Both the position numbers and the translations under genes were made by a program. DNA of 64,000 nucleotides, taken from JANMES01 sp038229715. GTDB taxonomy: Bacteria > Planctomycetota > Phycisphaerae > Tepidisphaerales > Tepidisphaeraceae. The stretch is from positions 1 through 64,000 of the forward strand of contig JBBROD010000009.1 in assembly GCA_038229715.1 (NCBI GenBank). Reading direction: 5' to 3'. Shown piece by piece: positions 25,527 through 32,788 of this stretch (the first letter of the stretch is position 1; each line of letters starts with the position of its first letter). The notes beneath the pieces were generated by a model, which saw only the letters and a list, made by a program, of their open reading frames with translations, was not told the origin of the DNA and did not search any database.

Positions 25527-26633
25527 CTATCGCTCAAGGATCGCGGGTCTCGAAAGCGTCTTATCCTTCCAGAACCCATCGACCGTCGGAAAACTCCGCG
25601 AACATTGCGTCAGGATGTCGAGCCCGTTGGGCGTGACTAGCACAGTGTCTTCGCACTTAGCGCCCACGATCGACGGATTCCACGCAAACGCCTGATTCGG
25701 ACGAACCGTGACCGCAGATTCAGGATTGGCGAACACCTCGCGGCCGGCGTAACCGGTGCTGCCTCCCTGGTGGTGGTTTTTCCACTCATCGGGGTAACCG
25801 TTGTCGGCGTAGGCCTGCTGGAGTGTTTTGAAGATATTGCCGAGAGATTCCCCCGGCCGGGTTGCGAGGTTGACGGCGGTGTCGATGTTGGCGATCGCTT
25901 GTTGCTTGGCCTTCAACTCCGCGCTGAGCGGCCCGAAGTGGATGAACCGCGTGCAGCAGGAGATCAGGCCCTGATACTCGGCGCACGTCACCAGCATGGC
26001 GATCCGATGCACTTTGTTGGCGGTCGGAATCGGATGGCGGTAGTTGGTCACGCGGTCGTCGGCGCTCACCAGCGTTACCACGGGATTGCAGCGCGCTCGG
26101 TGGATCTGCTCATCGAGCCGGCCGGCGATGTCGTGCTCGGTATCGCCGGGATTGATCCCCCGGCAGGCGGCTTCGATCGCGGCCGCTGTACGCTGGGCGC
26201 CGTCGCGGTAGCGGGCGATTTCTTCGATCGTCAGCGACCAACGCAGTTCCGCAAAGTCATGGGGCAACGCGTGCAGGCCGATTTCAAACACGTCCACGTC
26301 GGCGGCGATCTTCCGCCCGGCGATCACCTCGTTAGCCACGCGGGCGGCCAGGTTGCCGTCCCACCACGGGTAGCTGACGGTGTTGATCCCCGTGCCGGCC
26401 AATTCTTCGTGGATCATCCGCGGGGCTTCGATCCCGTTGGCCAGGCAGATGCACTGGTCCCGCGTCGCCAGGATCGCGGTCACTCCCTGCGGCGAGTTGT
26501 TGGGGATGTGATTGTCCTTCCCACAGGTGATCCACGCGAAGTTGTTCCGGTGCGACAACAGCACGCCGTCGAGCTTATGGCGGTCGAGGAACTCGCTGAG
26601 TCGCCGAAATTTGATGTCGAGTTCGCTGGCCAT
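25527..26633 (-). CDS. M24 (pita-bread fold) protein lacking the metal ligands
   Basis: 368 residues from the ATG at 26631-26633 (MASELDIKFRRLSEFL). It has a creatinase-like N-terminal domain and a pita-bread domain (RYRDGAQRTAAAIEAACRGINPGDTEHDIAGRLDEQIHRA...). In true Xaa-Pro peptidases five residues bind two metals. Here DFG...D is replaced by VTCAEYQGLISCCTRFIHFG, and the EPG motif by AWNPSIVG. HHQGGSTGY keeps its histidines. This looks like a non-peptidase member of the fold. It is divergent from the outer-membrane gene at 26741. Confidence 0.85.
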   Translation of the reverse strand: MASELDIKFRRLSEFLDRHKLDGVLLSHRNNFAWITCGKDNHIPNNSPQGVTAILATRDQCICLANGIEAPRMIHEELAGTGINTVSYPWWDGNLAARVANEVIAGRKIAADVDVFEIGLHALPHDFAELRWSLTIEEIARYRDGAQRTAAAIEAACRGINPGDTEHDIAGRLDEQIHRARCNPVVTLVSADDRVTNYRHPIPTANKVHRIAMLVTCAEYQGLISCCTRFIHFGPLSAELKAKQQAIANIDTAVNLATRPGESLGNIFKTLQQAYADNGYPDEWKNHHQGGSTGYAGREVFANPESAVTVRPNQAFAWNPSIVGAKCEDTVLVTPNGLDILTQCSRSFPTVDGFWKDKTLSRPAILER

Positions 26634-26740
26634 GGTACACATCCTTTGCTGATTCGGGTGTAGGAATACCGCACGAATCAATTGCCGTCTACGCCTTACG
26701 CTTAGTGACAACCAATGGCGGCAGCGGTACATTCCCGCAC

Positions 26741-27664
26741 ATGACAATGGGCTTGATCGGGCGAATCAGTGGATGGGCAGTCGCGGGGCTTTTGCTGGGC
26801 GTAAGCATCGCTCGGGCGGACGATGAGGCGGTTGCGCCTGAATGGCCGGTGCCCAAGCTCTCAATCATGCCCGACCTCGACAGCGTTTACGCTCCGCCGG
26901 GCGATCCGCGGGAACAGGCCGGCACCAACGCCGGCGGGGTCAACTTCGCACTCGATACGTGGTATAGCACCGATTACGTCTTCCGCGGGATCGACCGTTC
27001 GGAAGTCGGCGGGCATGAAGATGCTCCCAACGCCCAGTTCGATGCGTCGCTCAACTTCAATCTCGGCAAACTGCCGCACCCGTTCATCGGCGTTTTTGTG
27101 AACGTGTACAACTCCGATCCGATCTCTCGCTTTCAGGAAATCCGCCCGTATTTCGGTGTGGATTGGACGATCCGCCCGTTAAACATCAAGTTGGGGCACA
27201 ACACGTATCTGTACCTTGAGCGTGAAGAAAACAACACCGCCGAATTCTACGGCCAGGTGACTTTCGACGACTCGTACTTGTTCGGAACCGATGGACCGAT
27301 CTTCAGCCCATATGTTTTTGCAGCGTACGACTACGATCTCTACAACGGCGGGTATTTTGAGATTGGCGTGTCACACAAGTTCTCGTTCGACGACTACGGC
27401 TTTTCGATCACGCCCAAGGCGAGAGTAGGTTACGTCACCACGAATCAACTCTTCGCAGCCGTGCCGAAGGGGAATGATTCGGGCTTCCAGCACTACGACG
27501 TCGGCTTTGAGACGGTCTACTCACTGAACAAATTTTTGGACATCCCTGAACGGTTCGGCCAATGGAGCCTGCATGGAGAAATGTTCTATACGGACAACAT
27601 CCACTTCGACTTGAAGGCCGACTCGCAGATTTGGGGTGGGATCGGGATCGGGTTCAGATATTGA
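26741..27664 (+). CDS. Outer-membrane beta-barrel-like protein
   Basis: 307 residues from the ATG at 26741 (a second ATG two codons on is possible). Signal peptide MTMGLIGRISGWAVAGLLLGVSIARADD. The mature part begins with a Pro-rich stretch, then alternating strands: FALDTWYSTDYVFRGIDRSE, FDASLNFNLGKLPHPFIGVFVNVYN, IRPYFGVDWTIRPLNIKLGHNTYLYLERE, SPYVFAAYDYDLYNGGYFEIGVSHKF. It ends in IWGGIGIGFRY with a terminal aromatic, as in outer-membrane barrels. The TWYSTDYVFRGID opening is shared by a set of predicted barrel proteins of unknown cargo. Confidence 0.8.
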   Translation: MTMGLIGRISGWAVAGLLLGVSIARADDEAVAPEWPVPKLSIMPDLDSVYAPPGDPREQAGTNAGGVNFALDTWYSTDYVFRGIDRSEVGGHEDAPNAQFDASLNFNLGKLPHPFIGVFVNVYNSDPISRFQEIRPYFGVDWTIRPLNIKLGHNTYLYLEREENNTAEFYGQVTFDDSYLFGTDGPIFSPYVFAAYDYDLYNGGYFEIGVSHKFSFDDYGFSITPKARVGYVTTNQLFAAVPKGNDSGFQHYDVGFETVYSLNKFLDIPERFGQWSLHGEMFYTDNIHFDLKADSQIWGGIGIGFRY

Positions 27665-27667
27665 GTC

Positions 27668-27729
27668 AAAGGATGAAGGCGGAAAAAAGAGGGATTTTCG
27701 TCCCGTTCCTTTTTTGTTCTTCATCCCTT
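27668..27729. repeat. Intergenic palindrome, AAAGGATGAAGGCGGAAAAAA type
   Basis: AAAGGATGAAGGCGG..AAAAAAGAGGGA mirrors TCCC..TTTTTTGTTCTTCATCCCTTT just after the stop of the barrel gene. It is similar in style to 14514-14582. Confidence 0.8.
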
Positions 27730-27743
27730 TTCGTGGTTGGTTC

Positions 27744-27877
27744 AGAGCTTCTAAAATAACTCAAAACACAACCGCGAAAGCGAGAAAACGCGAAGAAAGA
27801 ACGAGAAGAAAATCGGTTGATTCTGGTTTCTGGTATGGTTCGCGACTTTGCGTCTTCGCGGTAAATTCAGAAGCTCT
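27744..27877. repeat. Nested intergenic palindrome, CCGCGAAAGCGAGAAAACGCG type
   Basis: Outer arms AGAGCTTCT (27744-27752) and AGAAGCTCT (27869-27877) enclose ACCGCGAAAGCGAGAAAACG (27771 on), mirrored by CGCGACTTTGCGTCTTCGCGGT (27841-27862). It abuts the 3' end of atpC. Confidence 0.85.
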
Positions 27878-28278
27878 TAGTTCTTTCCAGCCAATTCTTG
27901 CTTGACGGTCGAGCGCTTCAACGCGTCCTGGCGTTCGTCGAAGCTCTTTTGATCGGTGATCCGACGGGCGGTGGCTTCAGCGAACTCGGCCTTGGCGGCT
28001 TGGGCGTCGATCTCACTGGCCGGGGTGCATTTCTGGGTCAGGATCGTGAGCAGATTGTCCTTCATCTGCGCGACGCCTCCTTCGACCAGGAAGAGCCGAC
28101 TGCCCGCCGAACTGCCCGCCAAGTCCACCCGAAGCGGCCCGATGCCCAGTTTCACCAGCAGCGGAGCCCGGTTGGTTTCAATGCCGACCAATCCGTCATG
28201 GGCTGGGATAATTGCTTGATTCACCGACTCATCGAGTACCTGCGACTCGGGCGTGACAATGACACATTTAAAGGACAT
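27877..28278 (-). CDS. atpC: F1F0 ATP synthase epsilon subunit
   Basis: 133 residues from the ATG at 28276-28278, preceded on its strand by GGAGACGAG. The N-terminal beta-sandwich is MSFKCVIVTPESQVLDESVNQAIIPAHDGLVGIETNRAPLLVKLGIGPL, with the family's PAxDGxxGI and hAPLL motifs. LFLVEGGVAQMKDNLLTILTQ follows, then a C-terminal helical hairpin (residues about 90-133). Epsilon links the rotor to F1 and can inhibit ATPase activity. No other atp gene is next to it, so it is an orphan copy here, separated from atpD. Confidence 0.92.
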   Translation of the reverse strand: MSFKCVIVTPESQVLDESVNQAIIPAHDGLVGIETNRAPLLVKLGIGPLRVDLAGSSAGSRLFLVEGGVAQMKDNLLTILTQKCTPASEIDAQAAKAEFAEATARRITDQKSFDERQDALKRSTVKQELAGKN

Positions 28279-28369
28279 CTCGTCTCCAAAGCTTGGGATA
28301 AGATCGAGAGTGTAAGACAGGGGAGACGGTTTGACAATGTTGCATCCTGAGTGTGAAATCCCAAGATTT

Positions 28370-28446
28370 ACCGGTCTGCCCGCTTTGGCGGGTAGCAGAA
28401 GCAGCATCCCTCTGATTCCACTACCCGCTGAAGCGGGCAGACCGGT
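28370..28446. repeat. Intergenic palindrome, ACCGGTCTGCCCGCTTTGG type
   Basis: ACCGGTCTGCCCGCTT (28370 on) mirrors AAGCGGGCAGACCGGT, ending at 28446, with CTACCCGC/GCGGGTAG inside. It lies in the 321-base gap between the divergent atpC and greA genes, upstream of the greA promoter. Confidence 0.92.
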
Positions 28447-28490
28447 GGTCGACGGGTGAGAAGTTAATTCCTCGCAGTTTCAACTTTCGG

Positions 28491-28518
28491 TTGCGAAAAC
28501 CCCTATCCCCGATATGAT
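28491..28518 (+). promoter_or_regulatory. Probable greA promoter
   Basis: TTGCGA (28491-28496), 16 bases, TATGAT (28513-28518). This predicts a transcript start near 28525 and a leader of about 75 bases. Confidence 0.6.
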
Positions 28519-28538
28519 TTTACTGGTTTGTCGCCAAG

Positions 28539-28562
28539 CCACCGCGCAGTTTAGCGCGGTGG
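28539..28562 (+). terminator. Attenuator-like hairpin in the greA leader
   Basis: Perfect 9-bp stem CCACCGCGC / GCGCGGTGG with a 6-base loop, followed by TGTTATTTTAT. It lies between the predicted promoter and the greA start, so it could end transcription early in the leader. The T run is interrupted by A, so strength is uncertain. Confidence 0.55.
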
Positions 28563-28599
28563 TGTTATTTTATAGCCGCCCATTAATCGGAGCCGAGTT

Positions 28600-29067
28600 A
28601 TGCAGATCGTCAGTGCCGAAGAAAAGGCCACCATGGAGCGGAAGCGCGAGGAACTGTACATCATCCAGATGGACGTGCAGGAGCGCATCCGCAAAGCCGC
28701 CGCCTTGGGTGACTTATCAGAAAATGCGGAATACCACTATGCTAAAGAGGAAAACCGCAAGGTGCAGCGTGAACTAGCCGAACTTGAATTGAAGCTGCGG
28801 ACGGTGTCGGTGGTCTCGAATGAGCACGTGCCGGAAGACATGGTGTTCCTCGGGCACACGGTCAAGCTGCTCGACATGGACGACGACAGCGAGCAGTTGG
28901 TCCGTCTGGTCGGCGAAGCCCTGCCGCCGGACCCGAACAGCGACGTACTCCCGGTCAGCGCCACCAGCCCGATGGGCGAAGCGTTGATGAAAGCCCGCAT
29001 CGGCGAGACGGTCAAAGTCAAAGCCCCGCGGGGGACGATGGAATTTAAGATTCTGGAAATTATGTAA
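28600..29067 (+). CDS. greA: Transcription elongation factor GreA
   Basis: 155 residues, the usual length. GreA inserts a coiled coil into the secondary channel of RNA polymerase and stimulates cleavage of backtracked RNA. The N-terminal coiled coil carries the tip motif GDLSENAEYHYAKEENRKVQREL (acidic D and E). The C-terminal FKBP-like domain shows VFLGHTVKLLD, VSATSPMGEALMKARIGETVKVKAP and a final MEFKILEIM. It starts with ATG after CGGAGCC. It is the last host protein gene before the tRNA used for phage integration. Confidence 0.96.
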   Translation: MQIVSAEEKATMERKREELYIIQMDVQERIRKAAALGDLSENAEYHYAKEENRKVQRELAELELKLRTVSVVSNEHVPEDMVFLGHTVKLLDMDDDSEQLVRLVGEALPPDPNSDVLPVSATSPMGEALMKARIGETVKVKAPRGTMEFKILEIM

Positions 29068-29071
29068 GAAG

Positions 29072-29152
29072 CGGGGCAAGTATTCAGGGGCAAGGGGCAA
29101 GTGACATTCGGCGATTTAACTTGCTCCATGCCCCTGAATACTCGCCCCTTGC
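29072..29152. repeat. Intergenic palindrome, GGGGCAAGTATTCAGGGGCA type
   Basis: GGGGCAAGTATTCAGGGGCA (from about 29074) mirrors TGCCCCTGAATACTCGCCCC, ending near 29150. It lies between greA and tRNA-Thr and is the last palindrome before the prophage. Confidence 0.9.
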
Positions 29153-29155
29153 ACC

Positions 29156-29228
29156 GCCACCTTAGCTCAGTTGGTAGAGCAGCTGTTTTGTAAACAGCAG
29201 GTCGTCGGATCGTGCCCGACAGGTGGCT
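29156..29228 (+). tRNA. tRNA-Thr (anticodon UGU)
   Basis: 73 bases fold into a complete cloverleaf: acceptor GCCACCT/AGGTGGC with discriminator T, D arm GCTC-AGTTGGTA-GAGC, anticodon arm GCTGT-TTTGTAA-ACAGC with anticodon TGT, variable AGGTC, T arm GTCGG-ATCGTGC-CCGAC. CCA is not encoded. Oddity: the T-loop has A at position 54 and T at 58 (29209, 29213) instead of the near-universal T54 and A58. The phage integrase gene lies just downstream, so the 3' half may be phage-derived. Confidence 0.95.
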
Positions 29229-29289
29229 CTACGAAAAACGGGGTTTTTCAGCAGGTTTTCAACCGGATTTGCCGGGCTTCCCCTCGCAA

Positions 29290-29333
29290 CCTATCGCCAA
29301 CCTATTGCCAGCCTATCGACCGCCTATCGCGCG
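29290..29333. repeat. Four tandem 11-bp direct repeats beside the integrase and attachment site
   Basis: CCTATCGCCAA, CCTATTGCCAG, CCTATCGACCG and CCTATCGCGCG follow each other with exact 11-base period. The first two copies lie downstream of the integrase stop and the last two encode its final residues. They begin about 60 bases from the tRNA end. Position and helical-turn spacing suggest protein-binding sites for integrase arms or an accessory factor. Confidence 0.85.
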
Positions 29334-30419
29334 TTTGCCTCCAAAGTGGGGACAGGCGTACATTTCCTCCGGCACTCTGAGGTAGTGAGCGGCAGACACC
29401 GTGATGTCGTGGCCGATCCACTCGCTGACAACGTGCTGCGGGTACTGGCTCGCCCAGCGTGTCTCACAGCACTTGCGGAGGGTGTGGAAGGGCTTGGCGT
29501 ACTCCCCGACCTCCGCACGCCGGATAATGGCCAATGCGGTGCGGTAAAGGTTGTTCGGGTTGATTCCGGCGCAAGGGCCATCAGCCGCACCACCCGCCGC
29601 CAGAACCGCCTGCATCCCACTCGGACACCGTGCCGGCTCAATCGGCACAACGCGCGTACGGGATTTGGTTGTTTCCATCTCAAGCCCGGCGTGAACCGTC
29701 ATGCGGTTTCGGGCTATGTCGATCGCCGCCCAAGTCAATCCGGTTGCCTCGCTGCGCCGGAGTCCGCACCAGTACGCCAGCCGGAAAAGGTTGCGCCATG
29801 GTTCGGATGGACACTCCGCCAGAATCTTGCCCAGATCGCCTGTCGTTATTTCCTTCCACGTTTTGTTGATCCTCGGCACGGAGCCGTTGAGCTTGCGGAA
29901 CGGGTTGGAGCCAATCCTGTCCTGGCTCACGGCTTCCTCGAACATCTGCTTTGCCACTCGGACATAACCCCGAATCGTGAACAGGCCGGGTTTTTTGTAC
30001 GGGTTGGTCTTTTTGCCGGGATTACGGCCCGCTTCCAAGCTGGCGGAAATCTCACCCGACGCCATCGCCGCCATCCACTCAGCCGCCTGCGCACGGGTAA
30101 TCAAGTCAATCGACGGGTTGGTGTCAAAGTAGGCCGACAGGTACATCCGGCAGGCTCGGTAGCTGCGGAGCGTTTTGTCGGCTACGTCGGTGCGGCTGGA
30201 AATGTAAAACTCCAACCACTCGGACAGCCGGGGCGCTTCACTCGTGGCCCGTTCGCCGCTGAGTTGATTGCCAAGCCGCCGGCAGTAGGCGCGGGCGTCA
30301 CGCTGGGTGACGGTGCGTTTATTGCCGATGGAGCGGGCTTTTTTCTTTCCCGCAACCGTTCGCCACTCGGCACGCCAGTAGCTGCCGTTGCTGACGAGAT
30401 AAACCGCGATGGTTCGCAT
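29313..30419 (-). CDS. int: Phage integrase, tyrosine recombinase family
   Basis: 368 residues. The N-terminal arm-binding region is basic (RAEWRTVAGKKKARSIGNKR). A core-binding SAM-like domain follows (about 65-165: LSEWLEFYISSRTDVADKTLRSYRACRMYLSAYF). The catalytic domain shows Arg in WCGLRRSEATGLTW, Lys in METTKSRTR, HTLRKC (H-x-x-R), WIGH, and the nucleophile Tyr in SAAHYLRV. It is read toward the tRNA and its 3' end overlaps the 11-bp repeats. It would integrate the phage at tRNA-Thr and, with an unseen excisionase, release it. Confidence 0.95.
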   Translation of the reverse strand: MRTIAVYLVSNGSYWRAEWRTVAGKKKARSIGNKRTVTQRDARAYCRRLGNQLSGERATSEAPRLSEWLEFYISSRTDVADKTLRSYRACRMYLSAYFDTNPSIDLITRAQAAEWMAAMASGEISASLEAGRNPGKKTNPYKKPGLFTIRGYVRVAKQMFEEAVSQDRIGSNPFRKLNGSVPRINKTWKEITTGDLGKILAECPSEPWRNLFRLAYWCGLRRSEATGLTWAAIDIARNRMTVHAGLEMETTKSRTRVVPIEPARCPSGMQAVLAAGGAADGPCAGINPNNLYRTALAIIRRAEVGEYAKPFHTLRKCCETRWASQYPQHVVSEWIGHDITVSAAHYLRVPEEMYACPHFGGKRAIGGR

Positions 30420-30463
30420 AACGCGAATCTACAAAGGGAATTAGGGGAAGGGAAATTTATCGC

Positions 30464-30495
30464 TTGACTGGTAGTTTTCTTTTTGTATACTTAAA
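30464..30495 (+). promoter_or_regulatory. Phage early promoter, copy 1
   Basis: TTGACT (30464-30469), 16 bases, TATACT (30486-30491), then TAAA. The 32 bases 30464-30495 recur at 37188-37219 with one mismatch. The first start codon (GTG 30504) is only 12 bases past the -10 element, so the transcript would have almost no leader. Confidence 0.85.
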
Positions 30496-30503
30496 TCAAC
30501 TAA

Positions 30504-30869
30504 GTGATTCATTGTCAAAATCAACTTCGCCGCTCACCACTCAACCGCGGTACGTCGCGATTAAAACGCTCCCCGCTCAATCGCGTGAGCGTCAAGCGGA
30601 AGTCGTCGACGGCCCGTACCGAGTGCATCCGACTGGTTCGCCAGCGTGCCGGCGGAATATGCGAGATGGGCCGGATCATCGGTGATCGACGCTGCTGTAT
30701 GGCTGGCTCGCAATGCCACGAGGTGAAGTCGCGCGGGCAGGGTGGAAGCATCACCGACCCCGACAACTGCCTGTGGGCCTGCCAATGGTGTCACGAATGG
30801 GTGCATCAGCATCCGAAAAAAGCTGCCGAGTTGGGTCTGCTTTCCAGCATGAAATGGATGACGGCATGA
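30504..30869 (+). CDS. HNH-type nuclease domain protein, phage
   Basis: 121 residues from GTG at 30504; a later start is possible, since the first 35 residues are basic and not conserved-looking. The C-terminal part has the zinc-bound beta-beta-alpha metal pattern: RAGGICEMGR, SQCHEVKSRGQGG (first H), ITDPDNCLWACQWCHEWVHQHP (N, then CxxCH and the last H). Similar small HNH proteins sit in the early region of many phages. It is the first gene after the early promoter. Its stop overlaps the next start (ATGA). Confidence 0.75.
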   Translation: MIHCQNQLRRSPLNRGTSRLKRSPLNRVSVKRKSSTARTECIRLVRQRAGGICEMGRIIGDRRCCMAGSQCHEVKSRGQGGSITDPDNCLWACQWCHEWVHQHPKKAAELGLLSSMKWMTA

Positions 30870-31357
30870 ACGAAATCACACCCACTGCCGAAATCGACAA
30901 CGCCATCGCCAGCATTTCCGGTGGCGCAATGGACAAGGAAGAAATCATCTTTCTTTACGACCGCCTGATGTCATTGAAGCAGGCTGCGGCTGAGACGTTG
31001 GACCGGATGAAGGGCGCGATGATCGCCTGGATTGAATTAAACGGATCAATCGAGATCGGCGACGTTCGCTACTACGCCGCCGTAGAGAAGAAAACAAAGC
31101 CGCGCAATCCGAACATGGCCGAGTTTTACAAGGCGGTGCTGATGGCCGTTGGTGGCGACGAAGAAGCCTTTGCCAGTTCGCTCGCCAGCAACGCATTCAA
31201 GCACGGCCAGCTTCGGAAGTTGTTGGCCGAGATTCACGGCGACGAGCAGGGCGAGATTCAGTACGGCCTGCTCTTTGAAACCATCGAGGAATCGAAGCTC
31301 GCCGAGGGCAAGCCGATCAAGAAGTTGCAGGTGATGGATAAGAAGTTTTTGAGATAA
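30866..31357 (+). CDS. Phage early protein of unknown function
   Basis: 163 residues from the ATG at 30866 (MNEITPTAEIDNAIASISGG), overlapping the previous stop by four bases. It is mostly helical and soluble: EEIIFLYDRLMSLKQAAAETLDRMKGAMIAWIELNGSIEIGDVRYYAAVEKKTK. I recognise a general resemblance to small proteins found next to Erf-type recombination genes, but no named family. Its place just before the Erf and SSB genes suggests a part in the same recombination or replication module. Confidence 0.7.
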   Translation: MNEITPTAEIDNAIASISGGAMDKEEIIFLYDRLMSLKQAAAETLDRMKGAMIAWIELNGSIEIGDVRYYAAVEKKTKPRNPNMAEFYKAVLMAVGGDEEAFASSLASNAFKHGQLRKLLAEIHGDEQGEIQYGLLFETIEESKLAEGKPIKKLQVMDKKFLR

Positions 31358-31396
31358 CCATTTAACCACCGGCTTTTAGCCGGAGAAGGAACTGCC

Positions 31397-32296
31397 ATGC
31401 GTAATTCAGAGTCGATCAAGGAAATCGCACCAGCCTTTCTGCTGGCGCAAACCGATATGGACGCGGCGACAAAGGACGCTACGAATCCCCACTTCGGGAG
31501 CAAGTACGCGGACTTCGCCAGTGTGGTTGGAGTCGTGAAACCGTTGCTGAATAAGAATGACATTTCATTCCTGCAGCCGGTTCGCCTGACCGATGCAGGC
31601 GTTGAAATCGAAACGATCCTGATGCACAAATCGGGCGAGTTTTTCAGTGAGGTTTTGTCTATCCCGTTGGTTCGCCGAGATGCTCAGGGCGTGGGTTCTG
31701 CGATCAGCTACGGCAAGCGATACGCGCTGCAGTCCATTTGCGGCGTTCCGTCCGAAGATGACGACGGCAACATCGCATCAGAGAAGCCACAGCAACGGCC
31801 CGCAGCTAAAGCACCGGAGAAGCGGCAAGAAGTAAAGCCCGATACTGACATCACATTTAAGCACAAGGTTTCCGAGGCGTTGGCGGCGCAGGGTATCGAG
31901 CTGGCTCACCAGAAAATCGCCGTGGACGTTATCAAATCCATCATCAACAAAGATGACTTGCTAACTATCGCGGCGGCGGATCGTGGACGATTTATCAAAG
32001 CCATTGCCGATGGGAAGTACACCGATGCGATGAAGAAGGAAATCGACCGAGTGCTACCAGCCACAGAAGGACCGGCGAATCCGCAACCCTTCGCTGCTGC
32101 CGTCTACGCCGCGTTCAAGGCGCGTGGCGCTGAAACTATGGAGCATCAACGCGAAGCCGCACGCAACGCGGCGAAGTCGATGAAGTGCAACGATATTCGA
32201 GTCATCCCGGAAGGTGAGGCGCGGGATAAGTTCTTGGCCGACATCGCGGAAGGCTCGTTCGACAAGTTCATTAAGACAGAAAAGGCGGTGGCGTAA
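31397..32296 (+). CDS. Erf-family single-strand annealing protein
   Basis: 299 residues. The N-terminal half carries the Erf core: PAFLLAQTDMDAATKDATNPHFGSKYADFASVVGVVKPLLNKNDISFLQPV, then LSIPLVRRDAQGVGSAISYGKRYALQSICGV, ending in the acidic SEDDDGN. Erf proteins anneal complementary single strands, as in P22 genome circularisation and homologous recombination. The C-terminal half (from about residue 150) is Lys/Ala-rich with two helical segments, probably for SSB or partner contact. The next gene is SSB, four bases or fewer away, as in many phages. Confidence 0.9.
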   Translation: MRNSESIKEIAPAFLLAQTDMDAATKDATNPHFGSKYADFASVVGVVKPLLNKNDISFLQPVRLTDAGVEIETILMHKSGEFFSEVLSIPLVRRDAQGVGSAISYGKRYALQSICGVPSEDDDGNIASEKPQQRPAAKAPEKRQEVKPDTDITFKHKVSEALAAQGIELAHQKIAVDVIKSIINKDDLLTIAAADRGRFIKAIADGKYTDAMKKEIDRVLPATEGPANPQPFAAAVYAAFKARGAETMEHQREAARNAAKSMKCNDIRVIPEGEARDKFLADIAEGSFDKFIKTEKAVA

Positions 32297-32761
32297 ATGT
32301 CGAGTTTCAACAAAGCATTGCTGATGGGGAATCTCACGCGAGATCCGCAGTTAAAGTTTCTACCGAGTCAGGCGGCGGTGGTGGAGTTCGGCATCGCCGT
32401 CAACCGGAAGTACAAAACCGCGAACGGCGAATCGCGCGAGGAAGTCACGTTCGTTGACGTTGCTTTCTTCGGGAAGGTGGCCGAAGTCATCAACCAGTAT
32501 TTCAAGAAGGGTGATTCAATCTTCATCGAGGGCCGGTTGAAGTACGACAGTTGGGAGGACAAGCAAGGGGGGAAGCGGCAGAAGATCAGCGTTGTCGGCG
32601 AGAACTTCCAGTTTGTCGGCGGCAAGCGAGAAGGTGGCGAACAGGAATCGCGCCCGCCGGCCCGCAATTTGCGCAAGGAAGTCGCCGGTCGCGCCCCAGC
32701 GGAACAGCCGTTCGGGGATGAGCGGGAGTTTCATGACCCGGACCAGGAAGTTCCGTTCTAG
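32297..32761 (+). CDS. ssb: Single-stranded DNA-binding protein
   Basis: 154 residues. The OB-fold starts MSSFNKALLMGNLTRDPQLKFLPSQAAVVEFGIAVNRKY and continues with EEVTFVDVAFFGKVAEVINQYFKKGDSIFIEGRLKYDSWEDKQGGKRQKISVVGENFQFV. A short Gly/Pro/Arg linker follows. The C-terminal tail is acidic and ends DQEVPF, the D-x-x-P-F-like tip through which SSB recruits replication proteins. It follows the Erf gene directly, a common recombination pair. Confidence 0.97.
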   Translation: MSSFNKALLMGNLTRDPQLKFLPSQAAVVEFGIAVNRKYKTANGESREEVTFVDVAFFGKVAEVINQYFKKGDSIFIEGRLKYDSWEDKQGGKRQKISVVGENFQFVGGKREGGEQESRPPARNLRKEVAGRAPAEQPFGDEREFHDPDQEVPF

Positions 32762-32788
32762 TCAACGAATCACACACGGGGAATCACG

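Noticed and set aside
29290..29333. CRISPR array
   Set aside because: Repeats are 11 bp with no spacers and no cas genes are present; this fits a binding-site array.
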